Below, piece after piece: positions 1 to 9,081 of a DNA stretch of 36,745 nucleotides. The notes beneath the pieces were generated by a model. The model did not search any database. It had not been told where the DNA came from and saw only the letters and a program-made list of their open reading frames with translations. The translations under genes were made by a program, and so were the position numbers. The stretch's first letter is position 1. Each line of letters opens with the position of its first letter. The stretch is from JBJHCA01 sp050485785 (GTDB taxonomy: Bacteria; Bacteroidota; Bacteroidia; Chitinophagales; Saprospiraceae), in the NCBI GenBank assembly GCA_050485785.1, contig JBJHCA010000029.1, positions 1-36,745 on the forward strand, written 5' to 3'.

Positions 1-2227
1 GCACGTACCCGAAGGCGATGCATTATTTATAGGTGATGAGGTTGAAGTGGAATGCGATGCTCCCATACCTGAAAAATCAGATCTTCTCTTTGCTCTGAAT
101 GACGTTACAGGCCCTGCTCCCAACGCTACTTTTCTAGGGATGAAGCATCGTTTGTGGATTTACAATATTACCGGAGGTCCCGAAACCAAAGGGCTCAGAA
201 AGCGCATTCAAAACCGTTTTGGCGAACCGCCTGTTCTACTCAGTCAGGTTAGACCCGACAGGGTTACTCAATTACTCGAAAACCGGGTTTTTAACTACGG
301 GCATTTTGAATATGACGTCGAATACAGAGTGGAAGAAAAAAAGCGAAAAGCCAAGATCTACTACTATGCCCGGGTATCTCCCCCCTATGTTTTGCGAAGT
401 ATCCGCTTTCCGACCGGAATCAGCGCTCTGGAAACCTTTATCCGGGAAACCGAAGAAGAATCGTTGCTTAAACCCGGACAGACTTACCGGCTTGACAGAC
501 TTAGAAATGAACGTACACGAATTGATGAGTCGCTGAAGAACAACGGATTTTATTACTTCACTCCGGATTATCTCATTTTCAGGGCCGATACTGCTGTTGG
601 CTCCCGGGAGATTGACCTTTTGCTGAGCGTAAAACCTGAAACGCCGGTTCAGGCTCGAACCCGCTACTTCTTGCGCAATGTCACCTACGAAATTGAATCA
701 GATGACGGCATTGCCAGAGATTCAGTCAATGTGTTTGGCACTAATTTCATCATGCCCTACCGGTCATACCGGTACTCATTGTTTTTCAGATCGACTTTTC
801 TGGCGCCAAACTTTCCATACAGTCTTGAAAATCAACGAAAAACAATTGGTCGCTTTATGGGTCTGGGGGCTTTTACCTTCGCCAATGTCCGTTATCATGA
901 AGTGCCGGATGAAACCGGCATGCTGGATGCAAGGGTAATCATTACTCCGCAACAGAAGCGATCCATGCGACTCGAAATGCAGGGCGTTTCCAAATCAAAC
1001 AGTTTTATCGGGCCCACTTTTACGGCCAGGTTTATCAATCGAAACACTTTCAGGGGAGCTGAAGTACTCAGCATCAATTTGCTGGGCGGATATGAAACAC
1101 AGTTTATCGGCGGTAGACAAACCGGCCTCACTTCCTACGAGGCAGGTGTTGAAGCACATCTGGAGGTTCCCCGGTTTATGACACCCATTATCACCATTCA
1201 ACCCCGCAGCCGGTTTGTTCCACGCACCTCCTATCGCCTGGGAGTAAGGCACCTGAACAGAGCCGGATATTTTGCCCTTAATGCTTTCAACGCATCAGCT
1301 GGTTACCATTGGCGGCAAACTGAAAAGCTCGACTTCAGGATCAATCCGCTCAATGTCAATTACCTGATCCTGGCCCGACAGGATTCAGCATTCATCCAGT
1401 TGATGGACGAAAACCCCTTTTTCCGCAGAAGTTTTGAGCAACAATTTATCATTGGCGGCATATTTACCGCTACATACAATACCAAGCTGGCTTCAGATGA
1501 TTTTACCACGGTCAGACGGCCAACACAAAGACACGGGTTTTACCAGTGGAATGTGGATGTTTCGGGCAATGTGGTCAACGGGTTGCACAGGCTCATTATC
1601 CGTGATGCCGAAGAGCCCAGAACATTGCTGGGGGCTGCTTATGCGCAGTATGCGCGCACTGAGTTGGACATCAGGCAGTATCTGTATTTTCGCCATGGCA
1701 GCTCTTTGGCAGCCAGGTTGCTCACAGGAGTAGGTATGCCATATGGCAATTCTGAGGCCATGCCCTATGTAAAACAGTTTTTTATTGGCGGCCCCAACAG
1801 TATCCGGGCGTTCAGAGCCAGAACCCTGGGCCCGGGAGCTTATAAACCCGAAGACGATACCGCTTTCTTTTTCCCTAACCAGGTGGGTGATATCAAGCTG
1901 GAATTGAATCTCGAATACCGCTTCCCGCTGGCCGGTATATTAAAAGGTGCGGCATTTTCCGACGCGGGAAACATCTGGCTTTTCAGTGAAGATGCAGACC
2001 GACCCGGCGGAGCTTTCCATCCCGGCTCATTTATTGATCAGATAGCCGTAGGTGGTGGAATAGGTCTGCGTCTGGATATTTCCTTTTTTGTACTCAGGCT
2101 GGATGTGGGTATTCCTTTCAGGGTTCCCCACCGCGGTACCTGGGTTTTTGACGAGATCAATTTTGCCTCACGCGACTGGCGTCAGAGCAATATTGTGTAC
2201 AACCTCGCTATCGGATATCCATTTTAG
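1..2227 (+). CDS. tamL: TamL-type Omp85 outer-membrane assembly lipoprotein, 5' end missing
   Basis: An outer-membrane protein of the BamA/TamA (Omp85) superfamily that would help insert or translocate proteins across the outer membrane. The frame is open to the window edge and starts H-V-P-E-G-D from base 2, so the start codon and lipoprotein signal lie upstream; the first internal start-like codon (GTG at 47) is not the true start. The N-terminal ~300 residues look like POTRA repeats and the rest is a beta-barrel ending in aromatic F at the C-terminus. A loop-6-like motif GGPNSIRAFRA lies at about 1789-1821. The VPEG opening and the IRAF form of the usual VRGF/Y tetrad fit the Bacteroidota TamL branch rather than BamA. 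No TamB-like gene is visible in the window; it could lie upstream. Family assignment is strong, TamL versus another Omp85 paralogue is moderately sure. Confidence 0.85.
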   Translation, partial: HVPEGDALFIGDEVEVECDAPIPEKSDLLFALNDVTGPAPNATFLGMKHRLWIYNITGGPETKGLRKRIQNRFGEPPVLLSQVRPDRVTQLLENRVFNYGHFEYDVEYRVEEKKRKAKIYYYARVSPPYVLRSIRFPTGISALETFIRETEEESLLKPGQTYRLDRLRNERTRIDESLKNNGFYYFTPDYLIFRADTAVGSREIDLLLSVKPETPVQARTRYFLRNVTYEIESDDGIARDSVNVFGTNFIMPYRSYRYSLFFRSTFLAPNFPYSLENQRKTIGRFMGLGAFTFANVRYHEVPDETGMLDARVIITPQQKRSMRLEMQGVSKSNSFIGPTFTARFINRNTFRGAEVLSINLLGGYETQFIGGRQTGLTSYEAGVEAHLEVPRFMTPIITIQPRSRFVPRTSYRLGVRHLNRAGYFALNAFNASAGYHWRQTEKLDFRINPLNVNYLILARQDSAFIQLMDENPFFRRSFEQQFIIGGIFTATYNTKLASDDFTTVRRPTQRHGFYQWNVDVSGNVVNGLHRLIIRDAEEPRTLLGAAYAQYARTELDIRQYLYFRHGSSLAARLLTGVGMPYGNSEAMPYVKQFFIGGPNSIRAFRARTLGPGAYKPEDDTAFFFPNQVGDIKLELNLEYRFPLAGILKGAAFSDAGNIWLFSEDADRPGGAFHPGSFIDQIAVGGGIGLRLDISFFVLRLDVGIPFRVPHRGTWVFDEINFASRDWRQSNIVYNLAIGYPF

Positions 2228-2352
2228 ACACAGTAATGTCCTATTTACTACCACTTTTCAGAAGCCAATTCCTTGTATCATTTTTGTATATTTACCCTTG
2301 TAAGCCTTAACAATCTAGTTTTAGCAATCCACAATAAAAAACAATATCAACT

Positions 2353-2829
2353 ATGAAAGTGACTTTAATGCTGGCCATCTCCCTGGGCCTGAGTTTTTAT
2401 TCCTGCAATCGTCAGGGCAGCCCTTCATCTGATGACAAACCGGAAAGTGGAGGCATACTTCCAACCTCCACTCAGTTAATCACCAGAATGTGGCAAGTGT
2501 CGGAATGGACAGCCGAGGGACTCGATCAGTTGGTGAGAGAGCCCTCTCAGGCAATAGCCATCGAAAATGCCATGCAGTTGCTTTACGATTTACAGGTAGA
2601 TGACCAGCTCATTATTTGGGATCGGCAGCACGAATATGTAGCAGACGGAAGTTGGGTGCTTGCTCAGGACACCACGGAACTGCGCGTTGAGGTTAATGAA
2701 AATGCACGCATTTTACAAATCAGGCACTTCAGCCATGACCATTTGCAGCTCCATTGGCTTGAGCCCGTTAGTGATGAAATAGCCATCCCCATAACGCTGC
2801 ATCTTAAACCATACCGCAGAACTGACTGA
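2353..2829 (+). CDS. Small predicted lipoprotein, function unknown
   Basis: 158 residues. The N-terminus has a lipoprotein signal: a hydrophobic stretch followed by the lipobox L-S-F-Y-S-C, with Cys18 as the likely lipidated residue, then a Ser/Asp-rich linker. The mature part is mostly alternating hydrophilic and hydrophobic strands with several Trp residues, which could be a small lipocalin-like barrel, but I recognise no family motif. It lies 125 bases after the Omp85 gene and 55 bases before the amidase, on the same strand, so it may be co-transcribed with either. No strong promoter or terminator is visible around it. The gene call is secure; the function is open. Confidence 0.7.
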   Translation: MKVTLMLAISLGLSFYSCNRQGSPSSDDKPESGGILPTSTQLITRMWQVSEWTAEGLDQLVREPSQAIAIENAMQLLYDLQVDDQLIIWDRQHEYVADGSWVLAQDTTELRVEVNENARILQIRHFSHDHLQLHWLEPVSDEIAIPITLHLKPYRRTD

Positions 2830-2884
2830 TTGGCTTTAGGCAGGCAGAGCAAGTTCTGATAACTTCATTTTAAAAATCAGCAAT

Positions 2885-4492
2885 ATGGCACTGATTCACT
2901 TATATCTTATGTTTTTTGGGATATCTCTTTGTGGCCATGCCTCCGGCATGGGTGTAAAGGATGTCGATAGCTCACTACCCGACTCAACGAAAGAAGTGTT
3001 TTTTTTCAACCCCACAGAAGCTACCATCCAGCAACTCCAGAATGCTTATTGGTCCGGCACGGCTACCATTTCAGAGGTTACTGCCTGGTATCTGCTGCGC
3101 ATCGAAAGCATTGACCGTGAAGGGCCGGGGCTGAATTCCATAATTGCCGTCAACCCCGACGCCATGTCGATAGCCCGGAAACTGGATGAAGAATACCAGC
3201 AAGGTCGTATCAGAGGGCCGCTGCACGGCATCCCTATAGTTGTGAAAGACAATATCAATACAGGCGACAATATGCCTACCACGGCAGGGTCACGTGCCCT
3301 TGAGAACTACTTTGCTGCGGAAGACAGTCATCTGGTGAAACTACTGCGGGATGCCGGTGCTGTTATTTTGGGCAAAGCCAACCTGAGCGAATGGGCCAAC
3401 TTCAGAGGGCAATTGTCTACAAGTGGCTGGAGCGGGCTGGGTGGCCAGACTAAAAATCCTTACATACTTGACCGCAATCCCTGTGGATCGAGTTCAGGCT
3501 CCGGAGTAGCGGTATCGGCAAACCTCTGTATGATAGCCATTGGTACCGAAACCAACGGTTCCATCGTTTGCCCTTCTCATGCCAACGGCATTGTAGGTAT
3601 CAAGCCAACCGTGGGTTTGATCAGCCGGTCAGGAATCATTCCCATTTCTCACAGCATGGATATTGCCGGGCCCATGGCCCGCACAGTTGCCGATGCAGCC
3701 ATTGCCCTGGGTGTATTGACCGAACCGGACAGCCACGACCTTCACAGTGTGCACAGCATTGGCCATGCGTTCAGTGATTATACGCCATTTTTGAGGCATG
3801 ACGGCCTGCAGGGCAAGCGAATTGGATGGTACACGGCCACCCGGGGAAGGCATTATAAAGTGGACTCCCTGATGTCAGCAGCCATTGGCGTACTCAAAGA
3901 CCGGGGGGCCGAGATTGTAGAGATCAACAGCATTGGTAGTCCGCAAGCGCTCAGCATGTCGCTCGAAGTGATGCTATATGAGTACAAAGCCGGGCTTAAC
4001 CGCTACTTTTCATCCCTGGGTGAAGAGCATCCCGTCAGTAATGTGGAAGCCCTGATTGCCTTTAACCGGCAAGACCCGGTTTCCCTGATGCATTTTGACC
4101 AGATATGGCTTGAAAGGGCTGCCGTAAAAGGATCGCTGTCAGATACCACCTATCTCAATGCACTGGCTGGTATGCACAGAGCCATGCGCGAAGAGGGCAT
4201 TGACATGCTGATGAAACAATACGAACTGGACGGGTTTGTGGCTCCCACTGGCTCACCGGCCTGGAAGACTGATCATGTGAACGGCGATTTTTACATGCTG
4301 GGAAGCAGCAGTCCGGCTGCCATTGCTGGATACCCGGCCATTACCGTTCCCATGGGCATGATTGGGGGTTTACCCGTGGGTATTTCTTTTTTTAGTACAG
4401 CCTGGAGTGAGCCTGTTCTGATTGAAATGGCTTTTGACTTTGAACAGGCAACCCGGCACCGGCAAGTACCTCAATTCAGGGAAAAGGACTGA
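2885..4492 (+). CDS. Exported amidase-signature family hydrolase
   Basis: 535 residues, usual length for the amidase signature family, which hydrolyses carboxamide bonds with a Ser-cisSer-Lys triad. The sequence shows all three: K121 in IPIVVKDNINT, the Gly/Ser-rich segment GSSSGSG at 201-207 (cis-Ser), and the nucleophile S226 in GTETNGSIVCP. The N-terminus (about 1-20) is hydrophobic and resembles a signal peptide, so the enzyme probably acts in the periplasm or at the cell surface; that argues against GatA, the cytosolic glutamyl-tRNA amidotransferase subunit. The substrate cannot be told from sequence. It follows the small lipoprotein by 55 bases and faces the T9SS cargo gene convergently. 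Confidence 0.88.
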   Translation: MALIHLYLMFFGISLCGHASGMGVKDVDSSLPDSTKEVFFFNPTEATIQQLQNAYWSGTATISEVTAWYLLRIESIDREGPGLNSIIAVNPDAMSIARKLDEEYQQGRIRGPLHGIPIVVKDNINTGDNMPTTAGSRALENYFAAEDSHLVKLLRDAGAVILGKANLSEWANFRGQLSTSGWSGLGGQTKNPYILDRNPCGSSSGSGVAVSANLCMIAIGTETNGSIVCPSHANGIVGIKPTVGLISRSGIIPISHSMDIAGPMARTVADAAIALGVLTEPDSHDLHSVHSIGHAFSDYTPFLRHDGLQGKRIGWYTATRGRHYKVDSLMSAAIGVLKDRGAEIVEINSIGSPQALSMSLEVMLYEYKAGLNRYFSSLGEEHPVSNVEALIAFNRQDPVSLMHFDQIWLERAAVKGSLSDTTYLNALAGMHRAMREEGIDMLMKQYELDGFVAPTGSPAWKTDHVNGDFYMLGSSSPAAIAGYPAITVPMGMIGGLPVGISFFSTAWSEPVLIEMAFDFEQATRHRQVPQFREKD

Positions 4493-4524
4493 TTGGGGGG
4501 ATTTCGGAAACCATTACGGCCACA

Positions 4525-4541
4525 GTGCTGAGGAACAGCAC
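4525..4541. terminator. Weak hairpin between convergent genes
   Basis: A perfect 6-bp stem (GTGCTG / CAGCAC) with a five-base loop AGGAA lies 33 bases after the amidase stop and about 100 bases beyond the stop of the opposing gene. There is no T-run directly after it (only five As at 4545-4550 on the + strand), so a role in transcription termination is possible but not shown. Confidence 0.25.
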
Positions 4542-4640
4542 CCACAAAAAGTGATGTAAAAACATGATGAACATGCATCCTGTGTTGATGCTGCCCGAAA
4601 ATCCAAAAGTCAATTTCCTGACACTACCGTCAAGTTTGGT

Positions 4641-7040
4641 TTAATTTCCGAATACTGCTACCCTGCCCCGGTAAAGCATGCGACCCGTACGATCAGTAAT
4701 GACAGCCAGATATATTCCCTGTGGCCAGCTGCCCGTATTGACGCGGTGAGGCATATTGCCTTCCATTCTGCCTTGATATACTACCCTGCCGGTTGCGTCA
4801 AACACCCTTACATCCATGATGCCGGCCATGGCATTGGCATCAGGTGTGATGGTAAATTCCGTGATTGCGGGATTGGGGCTTAGGATAAATGAAGGCCAAA
4901 CTAACGGTTCAGCAACATTCACGACATCAAACTCGCGTATCCGGAAGTGGTCAAATGCGGCTTCCACCAGCATGGCATGCCACCCGCCTCCAAGGCTGTG
5001 ATGCGCTTCTACGCGTACTTCGATCTGATTGCCCAGGCCGAGGTATTCGGAAAGGTAGATTCGCTGCTCCGGCGACCATCCGCTAGTGGTGGTTGAGGTA
5101 TTATAAACCTCGTATTCACTGTCACCATCGTAAAGCACTACCCTGAAATACCGCTGATTATCTTCGGCCACCATAACACTTCGGAACCAGTAATGGAAGC
5201 TGATCACAGGGTTATCGTACATGCTCAGGTCAATGGGTGGCGAAACCAAGGTAGAGGTTCCGTGGGCCAGCGATTGTTCACCGAAAGCCCCGCCAAGTCC
5301 CGTTAAATAGGCTTTATTACCTATATCCACAGGGATATCGGCACCGGGTGCAAGCGGTGTGTTGTTGTAAATGACCAATTCCGGTACAGCCCGAACCCAG
5401 TTGCCCTGCTCGGCTCCGGCAATGACCTGCCAGCCCTGATCCAGCTCAAAGCCATCCTGATAACCCGGTTCCATTTCAATAACGAGTACACCTCCACTCT
5501 GAAGCAATTGTATGTCACTGATCAGCACTTCCTGATAACCCCACAGTGCGGCAATTACCTGATAAGTGCCTTCGTAAAAACCAGGAACACTGAACATGCC
5601 ATTTTGATTGGCTTCTGCCTCAAATGTCATTGCATTGCCGGTAAACTGAACCTGTGCGCCAGGCAGCGGTTCGGAAGTGCCTGCATGTATCACTACTGCT
5701 TGCAAAAGAAAGGACTCTGTAAGAGGTATTAACTCAGCATTAAGAACAGTAACTTCATTGCTTGCCAGTTCCACCTCAGCAAAAAAATCAAAATATCCGT
5801 TTTTACTCACCTTTACATTGTAAGTTCCGGGATGCACGTATCCAGTGTAATAATTGCCATTCAGCTGGCTCAGCGTCTGACCGCCGGTTCCCAAAATCGA
5901 AACATGAGCATGGTTTACCGGATCGCCTGAATCGGCATCGGTTATGTTGCCCTCCAGCCAACATGCCCGGTTATAGGAAGGCTGTAATACGTAAAGACCT
6001 GTTTGCATGTCGCTGCCAAGTACCAACCCACTGGGAAGAAAAGGATATGCCCCCCAGGCGCCGTTGAATCCGCCATGCGGCCCCGGATAAGTATCGTAAA
6101 CCCCCACTTCAACAGGATTCTGAGGTCTCTTCCCGTCAAAAACCACGACACCGTCGGTATAGTGGGATATCACTACAAAATCATCTTTCACGTGTGCGTT
6201 GTGGGGAATGACCCCCATTCCCAGGCTAGCTGTTGGTCTGAATGCTGCAAGACGCTGTATGTTTAAGGGGTCAGAAACATCAAACACTCCGGTGGGTGCA
6301 TTGGGCTGCTCGTCTGTGGTAAACAGCGTATTGCCGTCATCGGAGAGCCATACATTGTGGGTAAAGCTGAAATCGGTAAACTGGGTATTGATCAGTACCG
6401 GGATTGCGCGATCGGTAATATCGTAAACACTGAAATACCCTGCAAAGATGTCGGCACTGTAGAGCAGATTTCCTCTTGCATAAGCATCATGGGAATAAAC
6501 CGGAAGTCCTTTTCCTTTAAACACCGGATTGGCTGGATCACCGTTCAGATCAAAGATCAGAACTCCGCCACTGTTGATGTTAGAGCCCAATACATATAGG
6601 TAGCCCAGTTCATCGACCCAGAGATTGTGCGCTGTAAGAACTTCCCCCAGATCAGGAACTTCAAGCTGCTGATATTCAAAGCTCACGCTATCATCGGATA
6701 GATATGCGAGATTGATGATCCCGATTCCGAGACCTGACTCATTAGACACATAGGCATAATGACCCCAGGTTTTGATATCTCTCCAAAGGGAATTGGGGCC
6801 CGGCATAAATGCCACTTCTGTGGGATTGGCCGGGTCGGCCAGACTGATAACAGCAGCCCCGGTAAACATGCCCATAATGGCATATTCGGTGTTGTGGGGT
6901 GCCGGTGTCACATATCCCCAAATGTCATTGACCACAACGGGATAATCGAGGTTGCCTACCAGTGACATATTGAGCTGGGCGCTGGCATTTTGGAGAACGC
7001 CGATAAGAATCAGGATCAGAACAGCAATGCTTCGCATCAT
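4641..7040 (-). CDS. Choice-of-anchor-B-like secreted protein with T9SS sorting domain
   Basis: 799 residues, exported. Residues 1-21 are a signal peptide ending A-S-A-Q. About 25-355 is a beta-propeller-like region with repeated short hydrophobic units and D-P-x-N-P turns, resembling the choice-of-anchor B / LVIVD-repeat family. About 360-440 and 445-525 are two carboxypeptidase-regulatory-like Ig modules (WLEGNITDADSGDPV; LQAVVIHAGTSEPLP). About 527-705 is a jelly-roll-like domain starting D-G-F-E-L-D-Q-G-W. About 711-799 is a T9SS type A C-terminal sorting domain (FILSPNP, then DVRVFDATGRVVYQG and GIYLAVITD). It should be exported across the outer membrane by T9SS and fixed at the surface or released. 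No catalytic motif is visible. It starts 13 bases after the thioesterase stop, so the two are probably co-transcribed, although they share no obvious function. Confidence 0.85.
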   Translation of the reverse strand: MMRSIAVLILILIGVLQNASAQLNMSLVGNLDYPVVVNDIWGYVTPAPHNTEYAIMGMFTGAAVISLADPANPTEVAFMPGPNSLWRDIKTWGHYAYVSNESGLGIGIINLAYLSDDSVSFEYQQLEVPDLGEVLTAHNLWVDELGYLYVLGSNINSGGVLIFDLNGDPANPVFKGKGLPVYSHDAYARGNLLYSADIFAGYFSVYDITDRAIPVLINTQFTDFSFTHNVWLSDDGNTLFTTDEQPNAPTGVFDVSDPLNIQRLAAFRPTASLGMGVIPHNAHVKDDFVVISHYTDGVVVFDGKRPQNPVEVGVYDTYPGPHGGFNGAWGAYPFLPSGLVLGSDMQTGLYVLQPSYNRACWLEGNITDADSGDPVNHAHVSILGTGGQTLSQLNGNYYTGYVHPGTYNVKVSKNGYFDFFAEVELASNEVTVLNAELIPLTESFLLQAVVIHAGTSEPLPGAQVQFTGNAMTFEAEANQNGMFSVPGFYEGTYQVIAALWGYQEVLISDIQLLQSGGVLVIEMEPGYQDGFELDQGWQVIAGAEQGNWVRAVPELVIYNNTPLAPGADIPVDIGNKAYLTGLGGAFGEQSLAHGTSTLVSPPIDLSMYDNPVISFHYWFRSVMVAEDNQRYFRVVLYDGDSEYEVYNTSTTTSGWSPEQRIYLSEYLGLGNQIEVRVEAHHSLGGGWHAMLVEAAFDHFRIREFDVVNVAEPLVWPSFILSPNPAITEFTITPDANAMAGIMDVRVFDATGRVVYQGRMEGNMPHRVNTGSWPQGIYLAVITDRTGRMLYRGRVAVFGN

Positions 7041-7053
7041 TTGAGAGTGTATT

Positions 7054-7491
7054 TTACTGATTGGATGGTTTTAAGCTAACTATACTTACGGTCAGGGTTC
7101 CCTGAAAAAGCAGTTGACCCTCATCATTGATGATGTCTGCAGTCCATACGTGAATTTTTCTTCCCAGACGAACCGGCCGGCAAATTCCGGTCACCAACCC
7201 GCTTGTAGCCGGTTTAAGGTGATTACCATAGATGGCGAGACCTACACCAGCCATACCGGGTTCTTCAATGCACAGATTGGAAGCCACACTTCCCAGGGTT
7301 TCAAGCAATACCATACTGGCTCCTCCGTGCAACAACCCCATGGGTTGTATGGTGCGATGATCCACCGGCATTGTGGCAATCAGGTGATCATCGGCTACCC
7401 GGGTAAATTCAATACCCAGGCCGGCACTCAGTGTGTTCTGCTGCAAACGATTTAGCTGATCGGGTATAGCCGGCTTTTTCCATATTGACAT
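7054..7491 (-). CDS. menI: Hotdog-fold acyl-CoA thioesterase, MenI/YdiI-like
   Basis: 145 residues, the full length of the PaaI/YdiI hotdog thioesterases. The segment ATMPVDHRTIQPMGLLHGGAS followed by VLLETLGSVAS is close to E. coli YdiI (MenI), which hydrolyses 1,4-dihydroxy-2-naphthoyl-CoA in menaquinone synthesis. H55 sits in HGGAS and E64 is at the catalytic-acid position (E63 in YdiI). Bacteroidota respire with menaquinone, so the role is plausible, but no other men gene is in the window and related enzymes act on other aryl- or acyl-CoAs. The start ATG (7489-7491) lies only four bases from a -7 promoter box, implying a very short or absent leader. Family is sure; exact substrate is less so. 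Confidence 0.85.
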   Translation of the reverse strand: MSIWKKPAIPDQLNRLQQNTLSAGLGIEFTRVADDHLIATMPVDHRTIQPMGLLHGGASMVLLETLGSVASNLCIEEPGMAGVGLAIYGNHLKPATSGLVTGICRPVRLGRKIHVWTADIINDEGQLLFQGTLTVSIVSLKPSNQ

Positions 7492-7495
7492 CAGA

Positions 7496-7503
7496 CAAAA
7501 TTA
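7496..7503 (-). promoter_or_regulatory. Putative Bacteroidota -7 box for the thioesterase gene
   Basis: The minus strand reads TAATTTTG, matching TAnnTTTG at every fixed position. No TTG is found 19-21 bases upstream, so the -33 element is missing. The predicted start of transcription falls at or next to the ATG at 7491. The match is short and could be chance. Confidence 0.35.
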
Positions 7504-7589
7504 GCGTAGTAAGTATAGTAAGGAGTAACGTTTGAACGGCAAAAAGGTCGCCAAAAATAGACCAAAACACAAAACTATGGCCAACATAA

Positions 7590-8459
7590 TCATTGTCCGT
7601 ATTTATTTCTGTACTCCAACCACAGTTTAACCAGGTAGCCGGCTTCTTTCACATCATGCACCCGCAGAATGTGCGCTCCTTGTTCCAGAGCCAGCGTATT
7701 GAGTACCATGGTGCCGTGCAGCGCATCTTCAGGGGCAATGGCCAGGGTTTTCCATATCATCGACTTTCTGCTGATGCCAACCAAAACGGGACTGTCGAGC
7801 AAATTTGAAAAAGCCCGGAGATTGGCAAGCAATTCAAAATTATGCTCAATAGTTTTCCCAAATCCAAAGCCGGGATCAACAATGACATCGTGAATTCCGG
7901 CTCTGAGCAGATGTTTTTTTCGCTCTGCCAGGTACCTGACCACTTCTGAAGCAACATCTTCATATACTGCATTCTGCTGCATGGTTTCAGGTGTACCGGG
8001 CATGTGCATGGCAATAAACGGAGCTTTGTGCTCTGCCACCGTTTTAGCCATGACAGGATCATACGTGCCGGCCGAAATGTCGTTGATCATGGCGGCACCG
8101 GCATCCAGACATGCCGCAGCCACGTTGTGGTGAATGGTGTCAACAGACAAAACCGCATCGGGAAATTTCCTGACTATGGCCTGAATGGCAGGGAGTAACT
8201 TCTCCAGTTCATGTTTGGAGTCTGAAACTGCAGCTCCCGGTCTGGATGACATGGCCCCCAGATCGAGGATATCTGCACCATCCTGAAGCATATTGGCAGC
8301 TTTTTGCAATACATCGGATACGGAGGAGGCCCTGCTTCCGGAATAAAAGGAATCATCCGTGATGTTGATGATGCCCATGATCAGCGGGCGATCAATAAGC
8401 GAGAGTTGCCCCTTAATGCGAATGCTGTAAATGGGATTATCCGACAAAGTATTTAGCAT
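7590..8459 (-). CDS. folP: Dihydropteroate synthase
   Basis: 289 residues from the ATG at 8457-8459. It condenses 6-hydroxymethyl-dihydropterin pyrophosphate with p-aminobenzoate in folate synthesis, in the cytosol. The TIM-barrel motifs are all present: MGIINITDDSF (28-38), SVDT (105-108), INDISAG (125-131), DPGFGFGKT (195-203), GISRKS (228-233) and the terminal RVHDV (266-270). A TTG nine bases upstream (8466-8468) extends the frame by three residues, but the ATG gives the normal family N-terminus. It is transcribed divergently from the DUF1599 gene, with 48 bases between the two ATGs. This is the target of sulfonamides in other bacteria. Confidence 0.96.
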   Translation of the reverse strand: MLNTLSDNPIYSIRIKGQLSLIDRPLIMGIINITDDSFYSGSRASSVSDVLQKAANMLQDGADILDLGAMSSRPGAAVSDSKHELEKLLPAIQAIVRKFPDAVLSVDTIHHNVAAACLDAGAAMINDISAGTYDPVMAKTVAEHKAPFIAMHMPGTPETMQQNAVYEDVASEVVRYLAERKKHLLRAGIHDVIVDPGFGFGKTIEHNFELLANLRAFSNLLDSPVLVGISRKSMIWKTLAIAPEDALHGTMVLNTLALEQGAHILRVHDVKEAGYLVKLWLEYRNKYGQ

Positions 8460-8507
8460 AATACGCAAGTTTCATTACTTTTACGTTTCCAATACCAATT
8501 GCATTTT

Positions 8508-9074
8508 ATGGCTGAAGCCCGAGCATTTGAACAAACCGAGAGGCAATATGATGAAATTTCATCACTCTGTCGCAACCTGTTCACCAATAAATTAAAAGAC
8601 TACGGCGAGTCATGGCGGGTACTCAGAGCCACATCCCTTACCGATCAGTTGTTTATTAAAGCACGCCGTATCCGGAGCATAGAAGAAAAAGGATTTCACT
8701 CTGTTTCAGAAGGAGTGGAAAACGAGTATATAGCCCTGGTCAATTACAGCCTGATGGCTTTGATGCAACTGGATAGCACTGACCGCAGTACTAAACCGAT
8801 TGAGCATTACAATCGTTGTTTGGATGCATGTAAACAACTCATGCGGTCAAAAAATGATGACTACGGCGAAGTTTGGCGCGATATGCGCCTTTCATCCATT
8901 ACTGATCTGATACTCATGAAACTGATGCGCATCAAGCAGATTGAGGACAATCTGGGCAAAACAATTGCCTCAGAAGGCCTTGAAGCCAATTATGCTGACA
9001 TTGTCAATTATGCCATTTTTTCGCTGATCAGAATTGCCGAAGAACGCCCCGAAATTGTAAATCCACTTAAATGA
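8508..9074 (+). CDS. DUF1599 family protein with internal duplication
   Basis: 188 residues from the ATG at 8508; a TTG nine bases upstream is in frame but less likely. The protein consists of two copies of a ~70-residue helical unit. Copy 1 begins at C21 with DYGESW (31-36) and NEYIALVNY (72-80); copy 2 begins at C108 with DYGEVW (118-123) and ANYADIVNY (160-168), giving a repeat period of 87-88 residues. This matches DUF1599, a Bacteroidota family sometimes grouped with nucleotide-modification-associated domains; no reaction is established. The conserved K/D-x-D-Y-G and E-x-x-Y-x-x-x-V-N-Y residues may form a metal or nucleotide site (inference). It is divergent from folP and starts a four-gene run with seven bases to the next gene. 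Confidence 0.85.
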   Translation: MAEARAFEQTERQYDEISSLCRNLFTNKLKDYGESWRVLRATSLTDQLFIKARRIRSIEEKGFHSVSEGVENEYIALVNYSLMALMQLDSTDRSTKPIEHYNRCLDACKQLMRSKNDDYGEVWRDMRLSSITDLILMKLMRIKQIEDNLGKTIASEGLEANYADIVNYAIFSLIRIAEERPEIVNPLK

Positions 9075-9081
9075 GCCAAAT

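Noticed and set aside
47..49. GTG as start of the Omp85 gene
   Set aside because: The frame is open upstream to the window edge with family-typical residues (VPEGD), so the real start is outside the window.
2287..2294. Promoter box TATATTTA before the small lipoprotein
   Set aside because: One mismatch to TAnnTTTG and no TTG at a suitable distance.
2885..4492. GatA, glutamyl-tRNA amidotransferase subunit A
   Set aside because: The protein has an export signal and no gatB/gatC nearby; it fits the secreted amidase branch.
8466..8468. TTG start for folP
   Set aside because: The ATG at 8457-8459 is a better codon and gives the usual N-terminus.
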